In this document: positions 26,410 through 35,503 of the stretch, in pieces
Layout of the letters: each line of letters begins with the position of its first letter
Numbering within the stretch: position 1 is the first letter of the stretch
Source of the DNA: Anaerolineaceae bacterium
GTDB taxonomy: Bacteria; Chloroflexota; Anaerolineae; Aggregatilineales; Phototrophicaceae
Assembly (NCBI GenBank): GCA_002702065.1
Contig: NZXX01000002.1
Location: 62,001 to 126,000, forward strand
Direction of reading: 5' to 3'
Length of the DNA: 64,000 bases
The notes under the pieces: model-generated
The model's database searches: none
Seen by the model: only the letters and a program-made list of their open reading frames with translations
What the model was told of the DNA's origin: nothing
Translations under genes and position numbers: made by a program

Positions 26410-27591
26410 ATGTCTAAAGGTCAACAATTTCAGGATCGTCAGTTCATCTATGCCGACCCCTACAGCGGGCGTGAGGTGCGCCAGCTCACCGGGTATCTGG
26501 GCCACTCGAATCACCTGTATTTCACAGACCCCTGCTGGTTCAACAACGGGCGCTCGTTTGTCTTTTCGTCGGACCGCGACGACCAGCAGAACCTGTTCCG
26601 CTACGATCTCGATGGCGGCACTATCACCCAGCTAACCGACCTCAAAGGCTGGGGCAAGGTCGGCGGGTGTTACTGCGAAGCCACTGGCTGTCATTATTAC
26701 TGGTGGCAGCATGTGCTGTACGAAGTGAACGTCGACACGCTGGCGGAGCGTGTCATCTACGAAGCGCCGCCGGGGCAGTATCCGCCGATGATCCCACCGG
26801 GGCGCGCCAACCCGACCGCCGATGGCAAGTACATCCTCAATATGCTGCTGCCCACGCAGGAAGAAGAGGAGGGTACGCTCAATTTTGGCTACCGGCGTTT
26901 TACCGAGCTGTTCGAGGCCAAACCGCTGACGCAGCTGGCGCGCATCGAGATCGCCACCGGCAATATGGAAATCATCTATGAAGACCGGTGCTATATGCGC
27001 CACGAGAATACATCGACCAGCCACCCCGAACTGATGACCTTTTGCCATGAGGGCCCCTGGAACCTTGTCGAGCAGCGCATCTGGGGCGTCAATGTCCTGA
27101 CCGGCGAGGTCTGGAAAATCCGCGATCAGTCGGTGGATGACATGCAGATCGGGCATGAATACTGGTTTGCTGATGGCGAGCATATCGGCTATCACGGTCG
27201 ATCACGCTCCGGGCAGGGCGATCATGTCTTCGGCTGGATCAAGTGGGACAACACCGACCAGCACGAAGCCAGCTTTCCGTTTCATTCGGCGCACTTCCAC
27301 AGCCTGAACGAAAGCATGATCGTCGGGGATGGTACCCCGGCTTTTGCCCACAACGCCCAACCTTTTATCCAATTATTCCGCCGCGATGGCAATAGTTACG
27401 AAGGCCCGAAACTGCTGGCCTATCATCGCAGTACGTTCAATGACCAGCATGCCCACCCGCACCCACGCTTTACACCCGATGGACAGTCTATTCTGTATAC
27501 GTCCGACCTGACCGGCTATTCCAACATCTATCTGGTCGAGATCGGCGATTATGACGACCTGCCGGATATGACACCGCAAATAAGGGGATAA
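26410..27591 (+). CDS. oligogalacturonate lyase-type beta-propeller protein
   Basis: The product is 393 residues, a seven-bladed propeller of the oligogalacturonide lyase family. Landmarks are LTGYLGHSNHLYFTDPCW near the N-terminus, FSSDRDDQQNLFRYDL, MRHENTSTSHPELMTFCHEGPW and QHAHPHPRFTPDG, with several candidate metal-binding His. The family cleaves short oligogalacturonates by beta-elimination in the cytosol, which would supply the unsaturated ends used by the GH88 enzyme. TATACT (26390-26395) is a likely -10. The DUF6807 gene follows after 5 bases. Confidence 0.85.
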   Translation: MSKGQQFQDRQFIYADPYSGREVRQLTGYLGHSNHLYFTDPCWFNNGRSFVFSSDRDDQQNLFRYDLDGGTITQLTDLKGWGKVGGCYCEATGCHYYWWQHVLYEVNVDTLAERVIYEAPPGQYPPMIPPGRANPTADGKYILNMLLPTQEEEEGTLNFGYRRFTELFEAKPLTQLARIEIATGNMEIIYEDRCYMRHENTSTSHPELMTFCHEGPWNLVEQRIWGVNVLTGEVWKIRDQSVDDMQIGHEYWFADGEHIGYHGRSRSGQGDHVFGWIKWDNTDQHEASFPFHSAHFHSLNESMIVGDGTPAFAHNAQPFIQLFRRDGNSYEGPKLLAYHRSTFNDQHAHPHPRFTPDGQSILYTSDLTGYSNIYLVEIGDYDDLPDMTPQIRG

Positions 27592-27596
27592 ACCGG

Positions 27597-28505
27597 ATGA
27601 CACTCAAACTTGTACACACCGTTAACGACCAGATCGAATTGTTCTATGGCGATGTGCCGCTGTTCAGCTATGTTTACCAGGCACAGACCGCAGCCGTTGA
27701 ATCGACGCGGCCCTATTTTCATCCGATCCGCACCCTGGCCGGGGATGTGGTCACCAACTTCCGGCCCAACGATCACCGCTGGCATCACGGCCTGTCGATG
27801 ACCATGCCCTACGTTTCCGGCGACAATTTCTGGGGCGGCAAGAGTTTTGTCAGCGGGCAGGGCTATGTTCAGCTGGATAACAACGGCCAGCAGCGCCATA
27901 TGGACTGGACCAGCCTGACCTGCACCAGCGAACAGGCCGACCTGCGCCAGCGTGTGGCGTGGGTGAGCTATGGCGGGGAAACCTGGATTGACGAAGAACG
28001 CCATATTCAGGTCCGCGAGGTGAATGCGGACGCCGGTTACTGGACGCTCGACCTCGGTTTCAGGCTGCATAATGTACGCGGCGAAGCACTGGTGTTTGGC
28101 TCGCCCGCGACGGAGGGGCGGCCCGATGGTGTGGGGTATGGCGGCTTGTTCTGGCGCGGCGCCCGCGACCTGACGCGGGGCTTTATCGTGATCGGCAACG
28201 GCGGCCCGGAAACCAGTAAGTCCGACATGGAAGTGATGGGGCACCGGGGGCCATGGCTGGCGTGCCTCGGCCTGCATGATGCGGTTGATCGCAGTTCAAC
28301 TGTTATCATGGTCGATCAGCCGGGCAACCCGCGTTACCCGACCCGCTGGTTTGCCCGCACCGAAACCGCTGTTGGTGCCAGCTTTGCCCTGACGTATGAA
28401 GACACCTATACGCTGGAGGCAGATGCGACGCTGGCGCTGGATTATCGGCTGATATTTGTCAGTGGCGCGTGGAACCGCGAGAAAATTGAGGCATTCCTGC
28501 GCTAG
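27597..28505 (+). CDS. DUF6807 (formerly PmoA-like) family protein
   Basis: The product is 302 residues. It shows the family's RPYFHPIRTLAGDVVTNFRPNDHRWHHGLS segment near residue 37 and a C-terminal FVSGAWNREKIEAFL. Proteins of this family recur beside sugar oxidoreductases and hydrolases, and their activity is not settled. The old 'methane oxygenase PmoA' name is misleading. AAGGGG lies 9 bases before the ATG, and the gene is coupled to the propeller lyase. Its stop codon overlaps that of the convergent receiver gene. Confidence 0.8.
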   Translation: MTLKLVHTVNDQIELFYGDVPLFSYVYQAQTAAVESTRPYFHPIRTLAGDVVTNFRPNDHRWHHGLSMTMPYVSGDNFWGGKSFVSGQGYVQLDNNGQQRHMDWTSLTCTSEQADLRQRVAWVSYGGETWIDEERHIQVREVNADAGYWTLDLGFRLHNVRGEALVFGSPATEGRPDGVGYGGLFWRGARDLTRGFIVIGNGGPETSKSDMEVMGHRGPWLACLGLHDAVDRSSTVIMVDQPGNPRYPTRWFARTETAVGASFALTYEDTYTLEADATLALDYRLIFVSGAWNREKIEAFLR

Positions 28506-28882
28506 TTAGCCAGCATGTCGTTAATCATGGTGGTCAGATCACGGTAGGTAAAGGGCTTGCGCAGATAGGCTTCGGCACCGCTGGTAATCGCCTGAGACAT
28601 GATCTCGCTGGATGTCACGGCGCTCATCATGACGACGCGGATTTTGTCCCAGGCGTTGTTATGGCGGACCTCAGCCACGAAGGTCATGCCATCCATGTGG
28701 GGCATCCGCAGGTTGGTCAGGATAATATCCGGGGTTTCATCGCCTTCCAACAGCAGCGTCAGCCCTTCCGTGCCGTTTCGCCCGCTGATGATCATACAGT
28801 TGTCGCTTCCGTAGGCGCTGTGCAGCATGGCCGTGACCATCAACAGAATTTCCGGATTGTCATCCAGCACCATGATTTTCAT
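28502..28882 (-). CDS. stand-alone receiver domain with Asn at the phosphoacceptor site
   Basis: The product is 126 residues, a single response-regulator receiver with no output domain. The acidic pair is in MVLDDN, the Thr/Ser switch in MMSAV and the Lys in LRKPF. The phosphoacceptor Asp is Asn (DIILTNLRMPHMDG). Classical phosphorylation is therefore not expected; it may act as a locked or binding-only receiver. The ATG at 28882 is preferred over an upstream start that would add 16 residues. It follows the chemoreceptor gene after 112 bases on the same strand, so a signalling pair is plausible. Confidence 0.85.
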   Translation of the reverse strand: MKIMVLDDNPEILLMVTAMLHSAYGSDNCMIISGRNGTEGLTLLLEGDETPDIILTNLRMPHMDGMTFVAEVRHNNAWDKIRVVMMSAVTSSEIMSQAITSGAEAYLRKPFTYRDLTTMINDMLAN

Positions 28883-28994
28883 TGCTTTGATTGCTCCGAC
28901 CTCAATCGTGGAATACGTTAACAATTCCATTCTAAGGCCGACCTACCGGAATCGTTCGGTCTTTCACAAATTATTCCGACAGAATTTACGCTTT

Positions 28995-30875
28995 TCAGCC
29001 TGCTACAGTCTGGGCTTCGTCGGGCACCTCCTGCCCGGTGGCGGCGTCGAGCTGCTGGGCGACCTCCATCAAACGCCGGATACTTTGCTCTGTCTGGCGG
29101 GTGCTGGCAGCGGTTTGTGTTGCGGCGGCGCGGATCTGGTTCATGGCGGCGGCAAGCTGTTCCATGCCATTGGTCTGCTGATGAGTGCTGGCGGCGATCT
29201 GGGTGGCAGACTGGGCCGCGTCTTCGATGATGGCGGCCAGATCACGGATCGACTCCCCGGCGCGTTCCACCAGCGTCATACCGCTTTCTGCGCCCTTGCT
29301 GCCTTCCTCGGTGACCATGACGGCGGTGTTGGTGGCCTTCTGAATTTCGCCCAGAATATCGCGCACGCGTGTCGCCGCCTGACGCGACTGCTCGGCTAAC
29401 TGGCGTACCTCAAGCGCGACCACGGCAAAGCCTTTGCCCTCTTCACCAGCGCGGGCGGCTTCGATACTGGCGTTGAGCGCCAGCAGCTTGGATTGTTCCG
29501 CCAGCGACTTGACCGTATCAATAATTTCGCCAATCTGCTGTGTGTGTTCGGCCAGTGACAGAATGTTGCGGGCGATGTCGTTTACCCGCTGCTGAATGAG
29601 GTTCATGCCCTCGATGGTATTGGCGACCGCATCGGCCCCGGCGCGCGAGACATTCAGCGATTCGTGCGAGGCGGCGGCCACAGCCTGGGCACGGTCAGAC
29701 GTCTGGTTGACGGTCATGCGGATTTCTTCGACCGTGGCCACCGTCTGGGTGACGGCCGTTTCCTGTTCTACTGTGCTGGCGACCTGCTGCGTCGCTGCCG
29801 CTTCGATTTCGGAGGCCACACTGGTCACCGCGGCCACGGCTTCGCGCACCTGTTTGATCAATGCTTCCAGCCCGGCGCGCTGTTCCTGTTCTGCCAGCAG
29901 CAGGCGGTCACGCTCCATTTCTGCCTGCTTGAGCGCGGTAATATCGCGGCTGATACCGACAATGCCAATTACCTGATTCTCCGCGTCGCGCAGCAGGACT
30001 TTGGTGGTCACCAGCCAGTGATGATTGCCTTCCCAGTCGATCGTGGGTTCCTCGGTGTTGAAGATGGATTGGCCGCTGCGCATGATCGCCTGTTCGTCGT
30101 CATAATATTTCTGGGCCAGTTCCTGCGGGAAGAAGTCAAAGTCAGATTTGTTGACAATCTGCTCCGGGGTCATATTGCCGATAAGGCGGGCATGGGCCAC
30201 GTTGTTGACCAGAAAGCGGCTTTCGCGGTCCTTCACAAACAGGTTGTCCGGCAGATTGTCGATCAGCATCCGCAGCAGCTGGTGTTCTTCGGCTAGGGCG
30301 CGTTCATAGCCCAGCACGATCTGCCGTCCCAGCAGCATGAAGCCGACAATGACGATCAGGTTGCCCGCCACAGCCAGCGTGGATACGGATGCCTGCTCGG
30401 GGGTTGCAGGCCCAAACAGGCGCACCGACAGATCGGGCGCAAAGAGAATGTCCAGCATCAACACGACGGCGCAGATAAACATGAAGCCAAGGCCCTGCCG
30501 GGTGGGGAGCAGCGCCAGACCCGCCAGTGACACCAGCACAATGGCCGCTGCCCCGGATGGCATCAATGCTGGCGAGATGACCGGGATAAGAAACAGCCCT
30601 GTCAGGGTGATAATCAGCATCAGGTTAATGCCCGTTTTAGGGTCATTGCGCCGTGCCAGCCACCCGTACGATAACGCACCCACCGCCAGTACGCCCGTAA
30701 CCCCTGCGATCGCCAGCGGCTGAACGGAACGCGTGCTCGTCAGCAACCAGATCATCACCGATGTGACCGCGCCGACTGCCGCCATCGTCCTCAGTGTGGT
30801 GCTGAATTTGGTCGCCAAATTAATGCTGCGCTGGAGTATTCGGCTGCTTTCCTGATTGGCTTTTATGTCCGTCAT
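28995..30875 (-). CDS. membrane methyl-accepting chemotaxis protein with PAS domain
   Basis: The product is 626 residues. Five to six membrane segments fill residues ~35-195. A PAS domain follows at ~205-320 ([18 protein letters not shown] ... [11 protein letters not shown]). A coiled coil leads to the MCP signalling domain, whose hairpin tip reads [26 protein letters not shown]. No periplasmic sensor domain is visible, so sensing is by the membrane part or the PAS domain. No CheA, CheW or CheR gene is near. A weak TATAAT (30946-30941, minus) may be its -10. Confidence 0.92.
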   Translation of the reverse strand: MTDIKANQESSRILQRSINLATKFSTTLRTMAAVGAVTSVMIWLLTSTRSVQPLAIAGVTGVLAVGALSYGWLARRNDPKTGINLMLIITLTGLFLIPVISPALMPSGAAAIVLVSLAGLALLPTRQGLGFMFICAVVLMLDILFAPDLSVRLFGPATPEQASVSTLAVAGNLIVIVGFMLLGRQIVLGYERALAEEHQLLRMLIDNLPDNLFVKDRESRFLVNNVAHARLIGNMTPEQIVNKSDFDFFPQELAQKYYDDEQAIMRSGQSIFNTEEPTIDWEGNHHWLVTTKVLLRDAENQVIGIVGISRDITALKQAEMERDRLLLAEQEQRAGLEALIKQVREAVAAVTSVASEIEAAATQQVASTVEQETAVTQTVATVEEIRMTVNQTSDRAQAVAAASHESLNVSRAGADAVANTIEGMNLIQQRVNDIARNILSLAEHTQQIGEIIDTVKSLAEQSKLLALNASIEAARAGEEGKGFAVVALEVRQLAEQSRQAATRVRDILGEIQKATNTAVMVTEEGSKGAESGMTLVERAGESIRDLAAIIEDAAQSATQIAASTHQQTNGMEQLAAAMNQIRAAATQTAASTRQTEQSIRRLMEVAQQLDAATGQEVPDEAQTVAG

Positions 30876-31025
30876 GACGCCCCTCAACGATTGTTTATTG
30901 CGCGCTGGCTGGTTATATTTGTCGTGTGCGAATTTTCATCATTATATAACGGTGTGACGCACGATTTCATGAAGGATAATAAACTGTCTTGTGCTTTTAA
31001 GACGGCAAAAAAGAAGGAACAGGCC

Positions 31026-31793
31026 ATGCTGAATCTGTATACCTGGAATGTCAACGGCATTCGCGCAGCCCAGAAAAAGGGCTTTCTCGACTGGCTGCAC
31101 ACGACCCAGCCGGACATCCTCGGCGTACAGGAAACCAAAGCCCACCCGGACCAGCTCGACCCGGAGCTGCGTGCCCCGGAAGGCTATCATACCTACTGGG
31201 CCAGCGCCGAGCGCAAGGGTTACAGCGGGGTGGGGCTGTTCAGCAAAGTCAAGCCGAACGCGGTGGCAATCGGCCTGGACATTGCCGATTATGATGTCGA
31301 AGGCCGCACCATTGTCGCGGAGTACGATAACTTTGTTTTTATCACGGCATACTTCCCCAATGGCGGCAGCGACCACAGCCGGGTGCCCTACAAGATGCGT
31401 TATAAACGCGATTTCCTGACCTACTGTAACAACCTGCTGGCGCAGGGGAAGGCGGTTGTTTTCTGTGGCGACATCAACACGTCTCATCGCCCCATTGACC
31501 TGGCCCGCCCCAAGCAGAACGAGAAAAATACCGGCTTCATGCCCGAAGAACGGGTCTGGATTGATGAGGTATTGGAGCTGGGGTATCTGGATGTTTTTCG
31601 GACGCTCAACCCGGAACTGGAAGGCGCCTATTCCTGGTGGACGGCGCGGGGTGGTGCGCGCGAGAAGAATGTCGGCTGGCGGCTGGATTATTTTTTCATC
31701 TCGCCCAACCTGCGTGACCGGGTGGTCCGCTGCGATATTCACGCCGATGTGCTGGGGTCGGATCACTGCCCGGTCAGCCTGACACTGACATAG
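31026..31793 (+). CDS. xthA: exodeoxyribonuclease III / AP endonuclease
   Basis: The product is 255 residues. It carries the exonuclease III signatures: YTWNVNGIRAA, GVQETKAHPDQ with the metal-binding Glu, FCGDINTSHRPIDLARPK with Asp/Asn, and the final LGSDHCPVSL with the Asp-His pair. It cuts at abasic sites and trims 3' ends in base excision repair. The ATG at 31026 matches the family start; the in-frame extension to 30891 is rejected. The gene is divergent from the chemoreceptor gene. Confidence 0.95.
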   Translation: MLNLYTWNVNGIRAAQKKGFLDWLHTTQPDILGVQETKAHPDQLDPELRAPEGYHTYWASAERKGYSGVGLFSKVKPNAVAIGLDIADYDVEGRTIVAEYDNFVFITAYFPNGGSDHSRVPYKMRYKRDFLTYCNNLLAQGKAVVFCGDINTSHRPIDLARPKQNEKNTGFMPEERVWIDEVLELGYLDVFRTLNPELEGAYSWWTARGGAREKNVGWRLDYFFISPNLRDRVVRCDIHADVLGSDHCPVSLTLT

Positions 31794-31915
31794 CACCGCG
31801 AACTGGCCCGCCACCAGGCCAGCGCGCCGAAACAAGCTGGTGTATGTGCCGGGGTGTAGCCGCTGGGGCTGCATCCCGTTATACTGTGCCCAAAATTTTC
31901 CGGAGACTGTTGTTC

Positions 31916-33601
31916 ATGCCTGAAGTATATTTTGATCGTTATTATCGTTATGATGACCTGACGCGCATTCTGCACGATTTCGCGGAGGAGCACCCCACAC
32001 TGGTGAGCCTGAGCAGCATTGGCCCCAGTTATGAAGGGCGGGATATCTGGCTGCTGGCCCTGACGAATACGGCGACTGGCCCGGCAGAGGAAAAGCCCGC
32101 GTTCTGGGTGGATGGCAATATCCACGCAGCCGAAGTCGCCCCGTCGAGTGCCTGCCTGTACCTCATCAACCGGCTGGTCACGCAGTATGGCAGCGACCCG
32201 CGCATCACCCATCTGCTGGACACACGTGCGCTCTACATCTGCCCGCGCATCAACCCCGATGGTGCGGAATGGGCGCTGGCTGATCAGCCCAAGATTGTGC
32301 GCAGCAGTACACGGCCTTACCCCTACAACGAAGATCCAATCGGCGGGTTGATCGACGAAGACGTGGACGGCGATGGCCGCATCCTGACGATGCGCGTGCC
32401 CGACCCCAACGGCCCCTGGAAAAAACACCCGGATGAACCGCGTCTGATGGTGCGGCGCGACCCGGATGAATTTGGCGGCTCCTATTACCGGGTGATCCCC
32501 GAAGGCCCGATCGAAGATTACGACGGCATCAATATTATCCTCCAGCGGCGCAAGGAAGGGCTGGACCTCAACCGCAATTTCCCGGCGGCATGGCGGCAGG
32601 AATTCGAGCAATCGGGCGCAGGGCCCTATCCGGTGTCCGAACCTGAAGTGCGGGCCGTGGTGGATTTTGTGGCGCAGCACAACAACATTAATGGCGGGGT
32701 CAGCTTCCATACCATGAGTGGGGTGCTGCTGCGACCTTATGGCGACAAGCCGGATACGGATATGCCGCCCGAAGACCTGTGGGTGTACCAGACGATGGGG
32801 GCGAAAGGCACGGAGCTGATCGGCTATCCCAACGTGTCGATTTTCCATGACTTTAAATATCACCCGCATCAGGTGATCAGCGGCGGTTTTGACTGGATTT
32901 ATACGCACCTGGGCATGTACATGTGGGCGGTGGAAATCTGGAGTCCCCAGCGGCAGGCCGGCATCGAAAACATGAAGTTTGTCGATTGGTACCGCGAACA
33001 CCCCATCGAGGATGATTTGAAGCTGCTGCGCTGGAACGACGAAAAACTGGACCGCCGGGGCTATGTCGACTGGTACGAATTTGATCACCCGCAGCTGGGG
33101 AAGGTCGAACTGGGCGGATGGGATTTTCTGTATGCGTGGCGCAACCCGCCGACCCAGTATCTGGAAAGTGAAATTGCGCCGTTCAGCGACTGGATCATCT
33201 TTCAGGCACTGGCGACTCCTCGGCTGGAATTGTTCCGGGCGGAGAGCAAGGCGCTGGGTGGGGGCAGCTACCGGGTGACGCTGGCCGTGCAGAATACGGG
33301 CTGGCTGCCCACCTATACGACGCAGGTCGCGCTGAAAAACAAGGCCGTACGCGGTGTGGTGGCCGAGATCGAACTGCCGGAGAACGCCCGCCTCGAAACC
33401 GGCAAGCTGCGGGAAGAACTCGGCCAGTTGGAAGGCCGTGTCCATATCGGCCCGACAGCGCATCCGCGCAGCATTGGTCAACCCACCTCGGACCGCCTCA
33501 AAACGGAATGGGTGATCCACGCCCCGGCAGGCGGCACCGTGCAGTTGATGGCGCGGCATGATCGCGCTGGTCTGGTTCGTGTGGTGGTTCAACTGGAGTA
33601 A
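31916..33601 (+). CDS. M14-family zinc carboxypeptidase
   Basis: The product is 561 residues. The peptidase domain has HAAEVAPSS with the zinc ligands His and Glu, PRINPDGAE, GLDLNRNFP with the substrate Arg/Asn pair, VSFHTMSGVL with the third zinc ligand, and WAVEIWSPQ with the catalytic Glu. A C-terminal ~130 residues look like a beta-sandwich. No signal peptide is present, which is unusual for the family and suggests cytosolic action. GGAG lies 10 bases before the ATG, and TATACT (about 31880-31885) is a likely -10. The GNAT gene starts 7 bases after. Confidence 0.88.
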   Translation: MPEVYFDRYYRYDDLTRILHDFAEEHPTLVSLSSIGPSYEGRDIWLLALTNTATGPAEEKPAFWVDGNIHAAEVAPSSACLYLINRLVTQYGSDPRITHLLDTRALYICPRINPDGAEWALADQPKIVRSSTRPYPYNEDPIGGLIDEDVDGDGRILTMRVPDPNGPWKKHPDEPRLMVRRDPDEFGGSYYRVIPEGPIEDYDGINIILQRRKEGLDLNRNFPAAWRQEFEQSGAGPYPVSEPEVRAVVDFVAQHNNINGGVSFHTMSGVLLRPYGDKPDTDMPPEDLWVYQTMGAKGTELIGYPNVSIFHDFKYHPHQVISGGFDWIYTHLGMYMWAVEIWSPQRQAGIENMKFVDWYREHPIEDDLKLLRWNDEKLDRRGYVDWYEFDHPQLGKVELGGWDFLYAWRNPPTQYLESEIAPFSDWIIFQALATPRLELFRAESKALGGGSYRVTLAVQNTGWLPTYTTQVALKNKAVRGVVAEIELPENARLETGKLREELGQLEGRVHIGPTAHPRSIGQPTSDRLKTEWVIHAPAGGTVQLMARHDRAGLVRVVVQLE

Positions 33602-33608
33602 AACAGCC

Positions 33609-34190
33609 ATGACCCCGGTGTTTGATTTTTCGCATTTTCCGGTGCTGGAAACCGAGCGTTTACGCCTGCGCCGGATGACCCACGACGACGCTCAGGCGCT
33701 GATTGACCTGTATGGTGACCCGGAAGTTATGCGCTACCTCATTCTCGATCCGCCGTGCGACAATATCCCGGCGGCGATTCATATGATCGACTGGATGAAT
33801 GGCCATTTCGAACAGCAGAACGCCATGCGCTGGGGCATCACCCTGAAAGGCCAGGGCGACTCCGTCGTTGGTACGTGCGGCTTTCATTTCTGGTCGCGCG
33901 AACACCGCCGCACAGACATCGGTTATGACCTGCAAACCGCTTACTGGGGGCGGGGCTATATCACCGAGGCGACGCATGCACTGGTGCGCTGGTGTTTCGA
34001 CCATCTCGATTTGCATCGGGTTCAGGCTGATTGCACATCGGGTAACACCGGCTCCGAACGTGTGCTGGAAAAAGTCGGGTTTACGATGGAAGGTATCTGG
34101 CGCGAAAACACATTCGAGCACGGGCAGTTTGTGGACCTGAAGCAGTATGGTTTGTTACGCCGGGAATATCTGGCAGAATCAACGGAATAG
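33609..34190 (+). CDS. GNAT acetyltransferase, RimJ/RimL-like
   Basis: The product is 193 residues. It begins with LETERLRLRRMTHDDAQAL, typical of the RimJ/L branch, and has motif A in IGYDLQTAYWGRGYITEA with the acetyl-CoA pyrophosphate loop. The C-terminal GSERVLEKVGF and RENTFEHGQFVD also fit. It would transfer acetyl groups to protein N-termini or small amines. It is coupled to the carboxypeptidase gene 7 bases upstream. Confidence 0.88.
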   Translation: MTPVFDFSHFPVLETERLRLRRMTHDDAQALIDLYGDPEVMRYLILDPPCDNIPAAIHMIDWMNGHFEQQNAMRWGITLKGQGDSVVGTCGFHFWSREHRRTDIGYDLQTAYWGRGYITEATHALVRWCFDHLDLHRVQADCTSGNTGSERVLEKVGFTMEGIWRENTFEHGQFVDLKQYGLLRREYLAESTE

Positions 34191-34262
34191 TCGTTTTGGT
34201 GAGGACGCCGCATTTTGGCGGGTCCGGCACCACATCTAAATTTATTCAGGAGACACTTGAGT

Positions 34263-35042
34263 ATGATCGCAACTGATTTGCGCCAGCAGTACGATAAACA
34301 GGGTTATGTCATCGCCCGCCAGGCCGTCGACGCGGGGCTGGCAGCGGAAACGGCTGACCATGTCCACTGGTTGCTGAAAAAACATCCGGATACTCGCCCG
34401 GAACAACTCCATCACAATCTGCTGGTCGACGATCCGTTTATGCATCGTCTGGCCGGGGATGACCGTCTGCTGGATATTGTAGAACAATTCATCGGGCCGG
34501 ATATTGCGCTGTTTGCGGCGCATTATATCGCCAAGCGCCCCTACGATGGGCAGGCGGTGCTGTGGCATCAGGACGGGACCTACTGGCCGCTGGAGCCTAT
34601 GGAAGTGACGACGATCTGGCTGGCCGCGACAGACTCGACGGTCGAGAATGGGTGTATGCGCGTGCTGCCGGGTACGCAGAACAACAAGCTGCTTTCCCGC
34701 GCCGAATTGCAGGATGTGGATGACGGCAAGAATGTGCTGGCTTCCGGCATTCATCCGTCGCAGATTGATGATTCGGACGTGGTCGATATCGAACTGAAGG
34801 CGGGCGATGTTTCGATCCACAACCCGCGCATTATTCACGGTTCCAACGCCAACACATCCGACAAGTGGCGCATCGGCCTGACGCTGCGTTATATCCCAAC
34901 CAGCACGCGTGTGAAGAACGCCGATCACGCGAATATTCTGTTTCGGGGTCAGCCAGCGCCCGGCGTGGATAACCGCTATGCGGTGCGGCCTCGTTTTGTT
35001 GCGGGCGAGCATATGCCGTTCAGCGGCAGCGAGAACTGGTGA
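34263..35042 (+). CDS. phytanoyl-CoA dioxygenase (PhyH) family protein
   Basis: The product is 259 residues, a Fe(II)/2-oxoglutarate dioxygenase fold. The metal triad is the His and Asp of WHQDGTYWP and the distal His of IHGSNANTSD, with the Arg for 2-oxoglutarate in WRIGLTLRY. Substrate is unknown; bacterial members hydroxylate many small molecules. AGGAGAC precedes the ATG at 34263, and an in-frame upstream extension is rejected. Confidence 0.88.
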   Translation: MIATDLRQQYDKQGYVIARQAVDAGLAAETADHVHWLLKKHPDTRPEQLHHNLLVDDPFMHRLAGDDRLLDIVEQFIGPDIALFAAHYIAKRPYDGQAVLWHQDGTYWPLEPMEVTTIWLAATDSTVENGCMRVLPGTQNNKLLSRAELQDVDDGKNVLASGIHPSQIDDSDVVDIELKAGDVSIHNPRIIHGSNANTSDKWRIGLTLRYIPTSTRVKNADHANILFRGQPAPGVDNRYAVRPRFVAGEHMPFSGSENW

Positions 35043-35118
35043 GCTTCAGCAGCACGATTGTCGTAACCAATTGATCCACACCGACTGAACGACTATTGAC
35101 GGCTGGCAAAAAAGCTGG

Positions 35119-35148
35119 TTGTCGGCAGTTGCGGCTTTATGCTATACT
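35119..35148 (+). promoter_or_regulatory. extended -10 promoter of the recX-upstream RNA
   Basis: TTGTCG (35119-35124), an 18-base spacer and TATACT (35143-35148) with TGC directly before it (extended -10). The expected transcript start is near 35155, about 350 bases before the recX ATG. Confidence 0.65.
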
Positions 35149-35154
35149 GTTTCA

Positions 35155-35486
35155 TAATATTCGTCTGGCAAAGCATTCATGTTGCCAGTGCTATCAACTG
35201 TGAAGGGGTGGCATACAGCCCTCACAGCGAAAAGAATCATGGTTGCGAAACTCGAAACCGTCTGGAAGCAGGCGGGTATGATGATGGTGCTGATTAGTTC
35301 GCCTGTTGGAATGGCACACTTGCAAATGCCCGATACCGATTGTTAAGAACAGGCCCCCGATTGGGGTCGTACTCTTTGGGGATTGTCTATCCACAATACG
35401 TCTTGAGGGCGTGCCAGCACGCAATATATCGTCATAGCTGATTGCCAGCGTTACGCGACCGTGGTTCTGTGAATCACGGTTTTTTG
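35155..35486 (+). ncRNA. candidate ~330-nt structured RNA (independent ncRNA or attenuator leader of recX-rny)
   Basis: The 461 bases between PhyH and recX hold no credible ORF, but they have a promoter at one end and a rho-independent terminator at the other. Between them several stems can be drawn: TGGCAA/TTGCCA (35166-35187); a long-range closing stem of GGCA (35210-35213) plus GCCCTCA (35218-35224) with TGAGGGC (35404-35410) plus TGCC (35412-35415); GCAGGCG/CGCCTGT (35268-35306); a CCCC/GGGG hairpin near 35354-35366; and ATTGT/ACAAT near 35382-35397. No RNase P, tmRNA or SRP signature was recognised. The closing stem and ~205-nt span vaguely recall 6S RNA. Because the terminator sits 18 bases before recX, an attenuating leader is equally possible. 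Confidence 0.55.
35458..35486 (+). terminator. strong rho-independent terminator just before recX
   Basis: ACCGTGGTT (35458-35466) pairs with AATCACGGT (35472-35480) with one G-T wobble and a 5-base loop, followed by TTTTT. It ends 18 bases before the recX ATG. Confidence 0.85.
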
Positions 35487-35503
35487 ATTTCAGGATCAGA
35501 CGC

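Noticed and set aside
31763..33610. Minus-strand ORF of 615 codons opposite the M14 carboxypeptidase
   Set aside because: It mirrors a gene with full M14 motifs; the translated chain is His/Arg/Gln-rich without family features, as expected for an antisense shadow in GC-rich DNA.
35155..35486. tmRNA, RNase P RNA or SRP RNA
   Set aside because: None of the conserved strings of these RNAs (GGATTCGACG, GAGGAAAGTCC, symmetric GGAAG/GCAGC loop) was found in the region.
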